Shown: positions 37,334-46,933, counted from the stretch's first letter. The stretch is DNA of 64,000 nucleotides from Saccharopolyspora gloriosae (GCF_014203325.1 NZ_JACHIV010000001.1:6325501-6389500), one strand, 5' to 3'. Notes: generated from the sequence alone by a model not told the origin. A program made the numbers and translations.

Positions 37334-40300
37334 CTACCCGGGGTGCGGGGTGGCGGTGACCACTCCCCCGTCGCGCACGTGCAGGACGAGGTCGGCGGTT
37401 TCGGTCTCGGCGGGCCGGTGCGTCACGTGCAGGACGGTGCGTTCGGTCTCCGCGCGCAGCCGGTGCAGCAGTGCGGTCGAGGTCTCGACGTCGAGGTGCG
37501 CGGTGGGTTCGTCGAGCAGCAGCGGGCCGGGGGCGAGCAGCGCTCGGGCCAGGGCGAGGCGTTGCGCCTCCCCGCCGGACAGGGCGGTGCCGCCGGCGCC
37601 GACGAACTCGCCTAGCCGCTCACCCCAGCCGGGCAGCCCGGCCAGCCGCAGCGCGTCGGCGAGCTCCCGGTCGTCGGCGCGCGGCGCGGACATCCGCAGG
37701 TTCTCCCGGACGGTGGTGGACACCAGGTTCGGTTCCTGCGGGCACCAGGCGGCCTGGCTCGGCAGCCGCGCCGTGCCGCGTTCGGCGGGCAGGAAGCCCA
37801 GCAGCAGCGCCAGCAACGTGGACTTGCCGCTGCCGGAGGGGCCGACGAGGGCGACGTGGGTGCCGGGCGGGACGGCGAGGGTGACGCCGCGCAGCGCGGG
37901 TTCGGCGGCGCCGGGCCAGCGCACGTCGACGTCGCGCAGGTCGATGCTCCCGTCCGGCGATGGCTCCGGGGTCTCGGTGCCGGTCCCGCCCGCCGCGAGC
38001 AGCGGGGCGAGCCGGTCCTGCGCGGCGCGCAGGTTCCGCCACTGCTGCGCGGCGGGCGGCAGGGCCGCGGCGGCTTCGGCGGCGGCGAGCGGGACGAGCG
38101 CGAGCAGCGGCGCGAGTTCCGGAGCGAGCCGTCCGGCCGCGACCGCCCCGGCGGCGAGCCAGGCCCCGCCGAGCACGGCGACGCCGATGGCGAGCGCGCT
38201 CACCGCGGTGGCGGCTCCGGTGGCGAACGCGGCGCGGCGGGCGCGGGCCGCGAGCCGGGCGTCGGCTTCAGCGAGCTCGGCGCGGCGGGAGGCGTGCGCG
38301 CCGAACGCGAGCAGCTCGGCGGAGCCGTCGAGCAGCGCCAGCACCCGGTCCGCGACGTGGCGCCGCCCGGCGGCGACGGCGGTGCTGGCGCGGCGCTCGG
38401 CGAACAGCGCCGCAGCGGCGCCGCCGATGCCCGCGACCAGCAACGAGACGGCCAGCAGCGCTCCCGCCGCGGGCAGCACGAGGGTCTGCAGCACCACGGC
38501 GGCGAGCGCGACGAGCACGGCGGCCAGCGGCGGCAGGATCACCCGCGGCACCAGGTCGCGGACCGCGTCGACGTCGTCGACGAGCCGCGCGATCCCGTCG
38601 CCGCGGCGCAGCCCCGCGGTGCGGGCGGGCCCGATCCGCACCAGCGCGTCCCACAGCCGTTCCCGCAGCGATCCGGCGAAGCGGAACGCGGCGTCGTGCG
38701 TGACGAGGCGTTCGACGTAGCGCAGCGCGGCGCGCGACAGCGCGAACAGGCGCACCCCCACGACGGCGACCGTGAGCACGAGGATCGGCGGCTGCTGCGA
38801 GGCGCGGGCGATCAGCCACGCCGAGGTCGCGGTCAGCGCGAGCCCGGACAGCAGCGACAGCGCCGCGAGCACCACGCCGAGCAGGGTGCGCGGGGTGATC
38901 AGCTCGCGGAGGGTGCCGCGTGCCGGGGGCAGGCCGGGCACGGCGCCCGGCGATCCGTCGGCGGCGGGCTCCGGTTCGGGTCCGGCGGCGTCGATGTCGG
39001 GGCGGTGGCTGGCGAGGACCACGGTGGCGCCGCGCTCGGCGGCCCGCTCGATCGCTTTGTCGACTTGGCGCGCTGTCGCCGTGTCGAGGTGCGCGGTCGG
39101 CTCGTCGAGCAGCAGCACCCGCGCGGTGCCGCGCAACCGCAGCAGGGCGCGGGCCACGGCGACGCGCTGGCGCTCCCCGGTGGACAGCCCGTCGACCGCG
39201 CGGTCGCGCAGGTGCGCGGCGGCGGCCTCGGCGAGCACGTCGGGGATGGCGGCGGCGGTGCCGTCGGGCTGGTCGGTGACGGCGAGTTCGAGTTCGTCGG
39301 CGACGGTGCCGCCGGTGAACACCGGCCGCTGCGGCACCCACGCGAGGTGCCCGCGCCAGGCGGCCGGGTCGAGCTCGCGCAGGTCGGTGCCCGCGTACTC
39401 GACGGTGCCGCGCTCGGGCCGGGTGAAGCCGAGCAGCACGCCGAAGGTGGTGGACTTGCCGCTGCCGCTGGGACCGATGCCGTCGAACCCGTCGAGCCGC
39501 AGCACTTCACCGGGCCGGGCGGTGAAGCCGATCCCGTCCGGCGCGTGCCCGCCGCGCCGCGCCACGGCTAGGTCGCGCACGCGCAGCTCCCCGGCGGCGG
39601 CGAGCGGCCCGGCTCCAGTGGAGCCGGCGTCCACATCGGACTCATCGGTGGAGATCACCTCGTCCGCGCGGCGCACCGCTTCCACGCCGTCCTCGCTGGC
39701 GTGGTGGGCGGCCCCGGCCGCGCGCAGCGGCAGGTAGCACTCGGGGGCGAGCACCAGCACCATCAGCCCGGTCGCCAGGTCCAGCTCGCCGGACACCAGC
39801 CGCAGCCCGATACCGACGGCGACCAACGCCACCGACAACGAGGAGAACAGCTCCAGCACCAGCGCGGACAGGAACGCGATGCGCAGCGTCGCCACGGTGC
39901 TGCGCCGGTGCCGCTCGCTGACCTGGCGCACCACGGCCCGCTGCGCGCCCGCCCGGCGGAACGCGGTGAGCACCGGCAGCGCGCGCACCAGTTCGTGCAG
40001 CTGCGCCGACAACCGCTGCGTCGAGTCGGTGGCGCGGGCGGTGCGCTGCTCGGTGTAGCGGCCGACGAGCCACGCGAACAGCGGGATCAGCGGCACCGTG
40101 ATCAGGATCGTCACCGCCGAGACCCCGTCGGAGAGCAGGATCCACGCGCCCACCAGCAACGGGACGACGGCGGCCGTGACCAGCGCGGGCAGGTACTTCG
40201 TGAAGAACGCGTCGAGCGAGTCGAGGCCCTTCGTGGCCAGCGCGGTGAGCTCGACCGGCCCGCGTTCCTGGATCCACTCCGGTCCGCGCCGCAGCGCCGA

Positions 40301-40597
40301 GTCGAGCAGCTTCGCCCGCAGTTCCTCCTTCGCGCCGGCGGCGGCCCGCGCGGAGACGAACTCGGTGGCCCAGCCGAGCGCGGCGCGGGCGACGATCGCC
40401 CCGGCCAGCACCGCGAGCCGCCCGGTGATCGCGTCCGGGTCGACGCCGTCGGTGACGACCTCGGCGAGCGCGCTCGCCAGCGCCCACGCCTGCACGATCA
40501 GCGCGGCGGCGTTGCCCGCGGCCAGCGCGCCGGCGGCCAGCAGCGCCAGCCGGGCCGACCGCGACAGCCGGGGCAGCGCGCCCAGCGGCCCGCTCAC
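37334..40597 (-). CDS. cydDC: Fused CydD-CydC thiol-reductant ABC exporter
   Basis: 1087 residues. Two complete TMD-NBD halves are joined in one chain. The exporter moves glutathione/cysteine-type thiols outward and is needed for assembly of cytochrome bd. First NBD: Walker A IGPSGSGKSTTF, signature LSTGERQRVAVARALL, Walker B VLLLDEPTAHLD. Second NBD: VGPSGSGKSTLLALLLG, LSGGEAQRLALARALL, LLLDEPTAHLD. The fusion is usual in actinomycetes. Its GTG overlaps the cydB stop (GTGA), so it is translationally coupled to cydB. Confidence 0.93.
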   Translation of the reverse strand: MSGPLGALPRLSRSARLALLAAGALAAGNAAALIVQAWALASALAEVVTDGVDPDAITGRLAVLAGAIVARAALGWATEFVSARAAAGAKEELRAKLLDSALRRGPEWIQERGPVELTALATKGLDSLDAFFTKYLPALVTAAVVPLLVGAWILLSDGVSAVTILITVPLIPLFAWLVGRYTEQRTARATDSTQRLSAQLHELVRALPVLTAFRRAGAQRAVVRQVSERHRRSTVATLRIAFLSALVLELFSSLSVALVAVGIGLRLVSGELDLATGLMVLVLAPECYLPLRAAGAAHHASEDGVEAVRRADEVISTDESDVDAGSTGAGPLAAAGELRVRDLAVARRGGHAPDGIGFTARPGEVLRLDGFDGIGPSGSGKSTTFGVLLGFTRPERGTVEYAGTDLRELDPAAWRGHLAWVPQRPVFTGGTVADELELAVTDQPDGTAAAIPDVLAEAAAAHLRDRAVDGLSTGERQRVAVARALLRLRGTARVLLLDEPTAHLDTATARQVDKAIERAAERGATVVLASHRPDIDAAGPEPEPAADGSPGAVPGLPPARGTLRELITPRTLLGVVLAALSLLSGLALTATSAWLIARASQQPPILVLTVAVVGVRLFALSRAALRYVERLVTHDAAFRFAGSLRERLWDALVRIGPARTAGLRRGDGIARLVDDVDAVRDLVPRVILPPLAAVLVALAAVVLQTLVLPAAGALLAVSLLVAGIGGAAAALFAERRASTAVAAGRRHVADRVLALLDGSAELLAFGAHASRRAELAEADARLAARARRAAFATGAATAVSALAIGVAVLGGAWLAAGAVAAGRLAPELAPLLALVPLAAAEAAAALPPAAQQWRNLRAAQDRLAPLLAAGGTGTETPEPSPDGSIDLRDVDVRWPGAAEPALRGVTLAVPPGTHVALVGPSGSGKSTLLALLLGFLPAERGTARLPSQAAWCPQEPNLVSTTVRENLRMSAPRADDRELADALRLAGLPGWGERLGEFVGAGGTALSGGEAQRLALARALLAPGPLLLDEPTAHLDVETSTALLHRLRAETERTVLHVTHRPAETETADLVLHVRDGGVVTATPHPG

Positions 40598-41604
40598 GGC
40601 GCGTGCACCGGCGGGATGTGCTGGGTGCCGATGCGCTTGCGGAACACCCAGTACGTCCAGCCCTGGTAGACCAGCACGGCCGGGGTGCCGAACGCGGCGA
40701 CCCAGGTGATCACGGTGAGGGTGTACGGGCTGGAGGCGGTGTCGGCGACCGACAGCGACCACGCCGGGTCCAAGGTGGACGGGATGACGTTGGGCCACAG
40801 CGCGCCGAACAGCGTCACCACCACGCCCGCGAGCGCGATGCCCTGCAGCGCGAACGCCTGGCCTTCCCGCCACGAGATCATCCGGGCGAGCCCGGCGACC
40901 GCGGCGGCCAGCGCGACGCCCAGCGGCACCCACGTCCACGGGTCGCCCTGGGGCAGCTGCGCCAGCAGCAGCAGGCCGATCACCGGCAGCAGCAGCGGCG
41001 CTCCGAAGCGCAGCGCGAACTTCCGGGCCCGCTCCCGCACCTCACCGGCGGTCTTCAAGGACAGGAACACCGCGCCGTGCAGGAACGAGAAGCCCCACAC
41101 CGCGAGCGCGCCCAGCACGTTCGGCAAGGTCAGCAGCACCAGCGGGCCGCCGACGCGGTCCCCGTTGGCGTCCAGCGGCAGGCCGAACACGCTCGCCGAC
41201 AGCACCAGCCCGATCATCATCGGCGCGATCCAGGACGCGGTGACGATCACGACGTCCCAGGTGCGCCGCCACCGCGCCGTGTCGACCTTGCCGCGGTACT
41301 CGAACGCGACGCCGCGCCCGATGAGCATCAGCAGCAGGAGCAGCAGCGGCAGGTAGGTCGTGCTCAACAACGCGGCGTACCAGCCGGGGAAGGCGGCGAA
41401 CGTGGCGCCGATCGCGACGATCAGCCAGACCTCGTTGCCGTCCCACACCGGCCCGATCGTGTTGATCAGCACCCGGCGCTCGCGCTCGTCGCGCCCCAGC
41501 ACCGGCAGCAGCATGCCGACGCCGAAGTCGAAGCCCTCCAAGAACAGGTACCCCAACCACAACAAGGCGATCAAGGCGAACCAGAAGGTGGGCAGGTCCA
41601 TCAC
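40594..41604 (-). CDS. cydB: Cytochrome bd quinol oxidase subunit II
   Basis: 336 residues, about eight or nine TM helices, beginning MDLPTFWFALIALLWLGYLFLEGFDFG, the CydB signature (FxxLEGFDFGVG). With CydA it forms a high-affinity quinol oxidase used under low oxygen or respiratory stress. It lies 224 nt after cydA, the gap being filled by repeat copy F, and is coupled to cydDC. Confidence 0.95.
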   Translation of the reverse strand: MMDLPTFWFALIALLWLGYLFLEGFDFGVGMLLPVLGRDERERRVLINTIGPVWDGNEVWLIVAIGATFAAFPGWYAALLSTTYLPLLLLLLMLIGRGVAFEYRGKVDTARWRRTWDVVIVTASWIAPMMIGLVLSASVFGLPLDANGDRVGGPLVLLTLPNVLGALAVWGFSFLHGAVFLSLKTAGEVRERARKFALRFGAPLLLPVIGLLLLAQLPQGDPWTWVPLGVALAAAVAGLARMISWREGQAFALQGIALAGVVVTLFGALWPNVIPSTLDPAWSLSVADTASSPYTLTVITWVAAFGTPAVLVYQGWTYWVFRKRIGTQHIPPVHAP

Positions 41605-41635
41605 GGTCTCCAGAAGGTGGCTGAGTTGCTCAGTG

Positions 41636-41797
41636 GGTCGGGTCGCGGAACCTCAGCGTTCTTCTCGCTGCGGGATCTTTTTCCCGAGTGGCTCCGCCAC
41701 GAGGGAAAAAGCTGTCCTCGCGAGAAGAACGCTGAGAACCCGCCGGTGGTCGAGTTGCCGAGGTGGTCGCTGCTCAGCGGCTCCGCCGCTGACAAGA
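41636..41797 (-). repeat. Structured intergenic repeat, copy F, between cydA and cydB
   Basis: Minus orientation. Outer stem 41652-41668 / 41720-41736 is 17 bp and perfect (plus-strand CTCAGCGTTCTTCTCGC). Subtype 1 inner stem CTTTTTCCC / GGGAAAAAG with tip GTGGC / GCCAC. The CAGCGGC-TCC-GCCGCTG hairpin is at 41775-41791. It fills the cydA-cydB gap in the sense orientation of the operon. Confidence 0.93.
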
Positions 41798-41828
41798 CAC
41801 GGCTGACAGCCAAACCGCCCTCCTCGGC

Positions 41829-43331
41829 TCAGTAAGCGAACGAAAGCGTGTCGTCGTCGGACTTTTCGTCGTCTGGTGGTTCGTGGGGCATCGTCGCTGC
41901 TACGCCGCCCTTGACGAAGCGCACGATCAGGAAGATCTCGACGCAGGCCAGCACGCCGTACACGGCGGTGAGGGCGATCAGCGAGGTGAGCATCTCGCCC
42001 GGTGTCACCCCGGAGGACACCGCCGAGGCCGTGTACATCCACACGCCGTCCACTCCGGACGGGTTCGGGTTGGGCGCGACGACGAACGGCTGGCGGCCGA
42101 GTTCGGTGAAGATCCAGCCGAACGCGTTGCCGAGGAACGGGGTCGCGATGCTCGCCACCGCCAGAGGCGCCCACCAGCGCCCCTTCGGGAACCGGCCCTT
42201 GCGGGTGAACCACAGGACCGCGACGGCGCCGAGCGCGGCCATCCCGCCGAAGCCGATCATGAACCGGAAGCCCCAGTAGGTCGCGGGCAGGTTCGGCACG
42301 TAGTCGATGGGCTGCCCGGCGAACGCGCCGAGCCGCGCATCGTCCGGGTAGTGCGTGCCGTAGGCGGCCTGGTACTCGGGCACCAGCGCCTGCACGCCCT
42401 TGACCTCGCTGGTGAAGTCGCCGTTGGCCAGGTACGACAGGATGTACGGCACGGTGAAGCTCTTGACGTCCTCGCAGTTCTGCCTGCCGACGTCGCCGTA
42501 GGCGAAGATCGAGAAGCTGGCGGGTTGCTCGGTGTGGCAGAGCGCTTCGGCGGAGGCCATCTTCATCGGCTGCTGCTCGAACATCAGCTTGCCCTGCACG
42601 TCACCGGACAGCGCCAGGCCCGCGAAGGCGATCACGCCGACCCACGCGCCGAGCCGCATCGAGCCGTGCCACAGCTTGCGGTCCTCGTCGTCGTGGCCGG
42701 AGTTCCGGTGGTGCTCGGCGATCTTGTAGGCGGCGATGCCGATGAGGAACGACCCGGCCACGGCGAAGCAGCCGAAGATGGTGTGCGGGAACGCGGCGAG
42801 CACGGTGTTGTTCGTCATCACCGCCCAGATGGAGTTCATCCGCGGCCTGCCGTCGACCACCTCGATGCCCACCGGGTGCTGCATCCACGAGTTCGCGGCG
42901 AGGATGAAGTACGCGGAGGCGACCGTGGCCAGCGAGAACGCCCACGCGCAGGCCAGGTGCACGCCCTTCGACAGCCGGTCCCAGCCGAAGATCCACAGGC
43001 CGAGGAAGGTGGATTCGACGAAGAACGCGACGATCCCCTCCATCGCCAGCGGGGCGCCGAACACGTCGCCGACGAAGCGGGAGTACTCGCTCCACGCCAT
43101 GCCGAACTGGAACTCCTGCACGATGCCGGTGACCACGCCCATCGCGAAGTTGATCATCATCAACTTGCCCCAGAAGCGGGTCATCTTCAGGTAGCGCTCG
43201 TTCCCGGTGCGCCACCACGCCGTCTGCATCCCCGCGACCAGCAGGGAGAGTCCGATGGTCAGCGGAACCATCAGGAAGTGGTAGACGGTCGTGATCCCGA
43301 ACTGCCACCGGGCGATGTCGAGGAGTTCCAC
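41829..43331 (-). CDS. cydA: Cytochrome bd quinol oxidase subunit I
   Basis: 500 residues, nine or so TM helices. The N-terminal MELLDIARWQFGITTVYHFL contains the haem-ligand histidine, and QHPVGIEV and the quinol-binding loop follow. GRQPFVV marks the Q-loop junction. The short Q-loop form is typical of actinomycetes. It is first in the cydA-cydB-cydDC set; whether transcription reads through repeat copy F to cydB is uncertain. Confidence 0.95.
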   Translation of the reverse strand: MELLDIARWQFGITTVYHFLMVPLTIGLSLLVAGMQTAWWRTGNERYLKMTRFWGKLMMINFAMGVVTGIVQEFQFGMAWSEYSRFVGDVFGAPLAMEGIVAFFVESTFLGLWIFGWDRLSKGVHLACAWAFSLATVASAYFILAANSWMQHPVGIEVVDGRPRMNSIWAVMTNNTVLAAFPHTIFGCFAVAGSFLIGIAAYKIAEHHRNSGHDDEDRKLWHGSMRLGAWVGVIAFAGLALSGDVQGKLMFEQQPMKMASAEALCHTEQPASFSIFAYGDVGRQNCEDVKSFTVPYILSYLANGDFTSEVKGVQALVPEYQAAYGTHYPDDARLGAFAGQPIDYVPNLPATYWGFRFMIGFGGMAALGAVAVLWFTRKGRFPKGRWWAPLAVASIATPFLGNAFGWIFTELGRQPFVVAPNPNPSGVDGVWMYTASAVSSGVTPGEMLTSLIALTAVYGVLACVEIFLIVRFVKGGVAATMPHEPPDDEKSDDDTLSFAY

Positions 43332-43726
43332 GGGGCCAGTCTGCCGGTGCGCGCCGCGCCCGGCTCAGGGGCCGCCGTCCCTCCTGGAGGGGCCCTAGGT
43401 CCTGTCCGGACCAGGACTTACGTCCTTCCGCGCCACCGAGGGCTGCGATCTTTCTACCAACCCCGCGCCGAGATCGGAACCCTCCGCGCCGGAGTTCCTC
43501 CCCGTCGGCACCCCATCACGAACGGACCTGTCCACACCCCCGCTCACCTCACCCACCCTGTGGACAACTCCCGCAATTTCGCGAGAGATCGAACCCCTCT
43601 GCCTCGCAACATCAGCACGGCAACCCCCGACGAGCTGCAAAGACACTCGTCCCGACGGCGCTCCGGCCGACCGAAATTGCGGGAGGTTGAACGGGGTTCG
43701 GCGAAGGAGGGGAGGCGGTCCGGGCG
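43332..43726. promoter_or_regulatory. cydA upstream region with two dyad motifs
   Basis: A 395-nt gap with no gene. GTCCTG-N7-CAGGAC at 43399-43417 is a dyad 68-86 nt upstream of the cydA start and a possible operator. TCCCGCAATTTCG at 43569-43581 is repeated inverted at 43672-43684. No Rex-type TTGTGAA-N4-TTCACAA site was seen. Functions are unproven. Confidence 0.4.
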
Positions 43727-44425
43727 TCAGCGGAGGGCTTCGGCGACGGCTCGGGCGGTGTCGGAGACCAGGGGGCCGACCTCGTCGCCGACGAGGGGTT
43801 CGAGGGACACCACGCCGACGCTCGCGCGCAGTCCCGGCACGCCCTGGACCGGCGCGGCGACCCCGTAGGCACCGGTGTGCAGCTCGCCGCTGCTGACCAC
43901 CCAGCGCGGCCCGTTCGGCGGCAGGTCCACGGCGCGTCCCGCCGCGCCGCGCTGCACCGGGTGACGGGTGCCGACCCGGTAGGACACGTGGTAGCTCGTC
44001 CACGACGGCTCCACCACGGCGATGGCCTGCGCCTCACCGCCGTCGGCGACGGTGAGGTGCACGGTGGCGCCCACGTGCTCGGCGAGTCCGCGCAGCGCGG
44101 GCAGCGACGCGAACCGCAGCTGCGGCAGCACCCGCCCCGCCACCCACAGCACGCCGAGCCCGAGCCGCACCCGGGACCCTTCGCGCCGCACCAGCCCGCG
44201 CGCCTGCAACGGCCCGAGCAGCCGGTACACGGCCGCGCGGCTCACCCCCACGGTCGCGGCGAGGTCGCTGATGGTGGGCGCGGCACCGTCGGCTTCGGCG
44301 ACGGCCTGCAGCAGGTTCAGCCCGCGCTCCAGGGTCAGCGAGGTCTCCTTGGGCGGCGCGGAGTCGTCCCGCCCGCGCGGGCGGTGCGGCAACGGGGACC
44401 GAGCGGGGTCGGTGGGTCGGGTCAC
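43727..44425 (-). CDS. IclR-family transcriptional regulator
   Basis: 232 residues. The N-terminal winged helix (TLERGLNLLQAVAEADGAAP, TVGVSRAAVYRLLGPLQARG) is followed by the effector domain (VGATVHLTVADGGEAQAIAVVE, HPVQRGAAGRAV). GTG at 44425 follows GGAGGTGACC and lies 3 nt past the fumarylacetoacetase stop, so it is the last gene of that operon and probably its regulator. Confidence 0.9.
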   Translation of the reverse strand: MTRPTDPARSPLPHRPRGRDDSAPPKETSLTLERGLNLLQAVAEADGAAPTISDLAATVGVSRAAVYRLLGPLQARGLVRREGSRVRLGLGVLWVAGRVLPQLRFASLPALRGLAEHVGATVHLTVADGGEAQAIAVVEPSWTSYHVSYRVGTRHPVQRGAAGRAVDLPPNGPRWVVSSGELHTGAYGVAAPVQGVPGLRASVGVVSLEPLVGDEVGPLVSDTARAVAEALR

Positions 44426-44428
44426 CGG

Positions 44429-45634
44429 TCACCTCCAGGTCGCGGACAGCACCGTGCCCGTCACCTCGCTGAGGCCGATCACCGAACCGTCCGGTCCGGG
44501 CGCGGTTCCACCGAGTGTGACCCGATCTCCGTCCTGGAGGAAGGTGCGCTGCTCGCCGTCGTCCAGTGTGATCGGTTCGGAGCCGCCCCAGGTCAGCTCC
44601 AGCAGGCAGCCGCGCTGGTCCCGCGCGGGCCCGGACACGGTGCCGGAGGCGAACAGGTCCCCGGCCCGCACGGTCGCCCCGTTCACGGTGAGGTGCGCGA
44701 GCTGCTGCGCCGGGGACCACGCCATGTCGGCGAACCGGGGCCGGGACAGCACGATGTCGTTGCACCGCACTTCGAGCCGCAGGTCCAGCCCCCACGGGTC
44801 GGTCTCGGTGAGGTAGTCGTGCAGCGCGTGCTCCCGTTCGGGCAGCGCGATCCGGGCGTGTTCGAAGGCCTCCAGCGGCGTGATCCACCCGGCGACGGAC
44901 GTCGCGAAGGACTTCGACAGCAACGGCCCGAGCGGCTGCGACTCCCAGGCCTGCAGGTCCCGCGCGGACCAGTCGTTGACCAGCGCCACGCCGAAGCAGT
45001 GCTCCGCGAAGTCCTCCGTCGGCACCCGCGCGGTGGTCTCGCCGCCGCAGATGAAGCCGACCTCCGCTTCGAAGTCGAGCCTGCGGGTGGGTCCGAACGC
45101 CGGGTTCCGGTCGCCGGTGGTGCGCCGCTGCCCGCTGGGCCGCGGCACGTCGGTGCCGGAGACGCGCACGGTGCCCGCCCGGCCGTGGTAGCCGATGGGC
45201 AGGTGCGTCCAGTTGTCGGGGAGTTCGGCGGCGCCCCGGCGCAGGATGCGGCCGACGTTCTCGGCGTGGTGGCGCGAGGAGTAGAAGTCCACGTAGTCGC
45301 CGACGGTGAACGGCAGCACCAGCGTGTGCCAGTCGGTGCGCACCAGTTCCGCACCGGCCGGCGCCGACCCGGCGATGACGATCCCGGTGAGCCGCTCCCG
45401 CAGTTCCCGCCACCGCTCCCGCCCGGCGGCCAGCAGTGGATCGAGCGAGTTCGCGCTGACCAGCTCGGCCAGCCGAGGCCCCAGCACGTCCGCGATCCCG
45501 CGCAGCGGCAAGGCGTGCTTGCCGACGCGCACGGAGATCACCGGACCTTGCGAGGTCACCAGCACTCCGTAGGGCAGCGTCTGCGGCCCGAACGGCTTGT
45601 CGGCGGCGAACTCGGGGTCCTCGATCCAGGTCAC
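44429..45634 (-). CDS. Fumarylacetoacetase
   Basis: 401 residues. It cleaves fumarylacetoacetate to fumarate and acetoacetate, the last step of homogentisate (Tyr/Phe) breakdown. The N-terminal domain LPYGVLVTSQGPVISVRVGK precedes the catalytic barrel with DFYSSRHHAENVGRI, DFEAEVGFICGG and the core NDWSARDLQAWESQPLGP. Acetoacetate produced here could feed the acetoacetyl-CoA synthetase at the left edge. GTG overlaps the upstream gene stop (GTGA). Confidence 0.93.
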   Translation of the reverse strand: MTWIEDPEFAADKPFGPQTLPYGVLVTSQGPVISVRVGKHALPLRGIADVLGPRLAELVSANSLDPLLAAGRERWRELRERLTGIVIAGSAPAGAELVRTDWHTLVLPFTVGDYVDFYSSRHHAENVGRILRRGAAELPDNWTHLPIGYHGRAGTVRVSGTDVPRPSGQRRTTGDRNPAFGPTRRLDFEAEVGFICGGETTARVPTEDFAEHCFGVALVNDWSARDLQAWESQPLGPLLSKSFATSVAGWITPLEAFEHARIALPEREHALHDYLTETDPWGLDLRLEVRCNDIVLSRPRFADMAWSPAQQLAHLTVNGATVRAGDLFASGTVSGPARDQRGCLLELTWGGSEPITLDDGEQRTFLQDGDRVTLGGTAPGPDGSVIGLSEVTGTVLSATWR

Positions 45635-46506
45635 AACAGCCCCAGCCCTTCCAGGTCCGTCACCGGACCGGTCAGCGTGCAGGAACCGTAGGAGGCGAAC
45701 ACGTCGCGCACCGCGGTCGCGGCGGCGTCGGACAGCGAGTTCGCCTCGGCCGCGAGGACTTCCCCGTCGTCGCTCGACAGCGCGTCGCGCACGTCGCCGC
45801 CGGACAGGCAGCGCGCCGTGGCCACCAGGAGGTTGAGGAAGCCGTGCTGCATGAACCCGGTCTCCGGGTCGGCGCCGCGGATCGCGGCCTGCATGCCCGC
45901 GGTGGTCTTGAACGGCACGCTCAGGGTGCTGACGGTGGCGAGGAAGTCGGCGACGACGTCGACGGGCGGCACCGACTCGGAGGTGGGGCCGCCGGTGCGG
46001 AGCTTCGGCCAGCAGCCGTGCTCGGCGACGCGCTTGATCCCCTCCAGCCAGCCTTCGGGGCTGCGGCGCGGTTCGACGACGCGGACGACGTCCTCGGGCA
46101 CGAACTCGGAGACCCGTTCCAGCCACACGTCGTCGACGTCGGAGGGCGCGGGCATCTCGACCATGCGCAGCGCCAGGAGTTCCTGGCGGCCTTCGATGAT
46201 GGACAGCGCCTTGGGCACGCCGCCGAGGCCGGTGTCGCACACGAGCGACAGCGGCACCGGTTCGGCCGGCTTGGCCTTGGCGAGCTCGGTGATGAGCTCG
46301 GCGAGCCGGGACGCCTGGCACAGCATCGGGCCCAGCACCCCCGAGTACTCGCCCGCTCGGGCGGCTAGGTGGTCGTCGACCGCCTGGGCGACTTGCGCGC
46401 TCCCCGGTGGGAACAGCGCGGCGTCGTCGACCAGTCGGGCGAACAGGGGCGGGATGCCGCGCGGACCCGGCGCGCGAAGCTCAACAGCGCTTGACACGGC
46501 AGACAC
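45631..46506 (-). CDS. Conserved protein of unknown function linked to fumarylacetoacetase
   Basis: 291 residues. The sequence looks like an alpha/beta barrel (VPLSLVCDTGLGGVPKALSI, LLALRMVEMPAP, ISVSAVSSAVE at the start, VPFKTTAGMQAAIRG, FMQHGFLNLLVATARCL). I cannot name a family. Its stop overlaps the fumarylacetoacetase start (GTGA), which argues for a shared pathway. GTG at 46506 or 46497 is the likely start. Confidence 0.72.
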   Translation of the reverse strand: MSAVSSAVELRAPGPRGIPPLFARLVDDAALFPPGSAQVAQAVDDHLAARAGEYSGVLGPMLCQASRLAELITELAKAKPAEPVPLSLVCDTGLGGVPKALSIIEGRQELLALRMVEMPAPSDVDDVWLERVSEFVPEDVVRVVEPRRSPEGWLEGIKRVAEHGCWPKLRTGGPTSESVPPVDVVADFLATVSTLSVPFKTTAGMQAAIRGADPETGFMQHGFLNLLVATARCLSGGDVRDALSSDDGEVLAAEANSLSDAAATAVRDVFASYGSCTLTGPVTDLEGLGLL

Positions 46507-46914
46507 GCTAATGCCGCGCCGTTCAGTGAACAAAGGTGGCCGATATACGGACGTTCGGCGGTCTCCGGCGGCCCTCGTTCGGGGGATCATCACCGCAGGT
46601 GGCGGGCGTTCGCGGTGCCGTTGCCCCGGCCGGGTGGCGGCCTTCGGCCGGAGCGGGCCGTTCCGGTGAACGGATTGATCTTAACCGCCACGCCCCGCCG
46701 GGCGATCGGAACGACTTTCCTCCCGATCGTCGCGCAGGCCCGCCCGATCGTCCCACCGCGCCGGGAGGCCGTGATCGGACCGCCGCCCGCGATCACCGGG
46801 TCGATCTCGGCGCGGCCCGGAACCCGTCCCACGGCGTGGAATTCACCCTTCGGGACGCGCCGCGGAAATCCGATCAACTGGTAATACGGGTAGCGGCTTT
46901 CCCCTGCGGACCTG

Positions 46915-46933
46915 CTGGGTTAGGCTTACCTAA
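46915..46933 (+). promoter_or_regulatory. DtxR/IdeR iron box
   Basis: The 19 nt CTGGGTTAGGCTTACCTAA match TTAGGTTAGSCTWACCTAA at 17 of 19 positions by my count. It ends 14 nt before the start of the DUF2470 gene, a position suited to repression under iron-replete conditions. Confidence 0.75.

Noticed and set aside
43332-43726. Rex (redox) operator upstream of cydA
   Set aside because: No TTGTGAA-N4-TTCACAA-like sequence was found by reading the region.
41883-43868. Plus-strand frame of 661 residues opposite cydA
   Set aside because: cydA is unmistakable on the minus strand; the opposite frame is rich in His, Arg, Asp and Glu, as expected for an antisense shadow.
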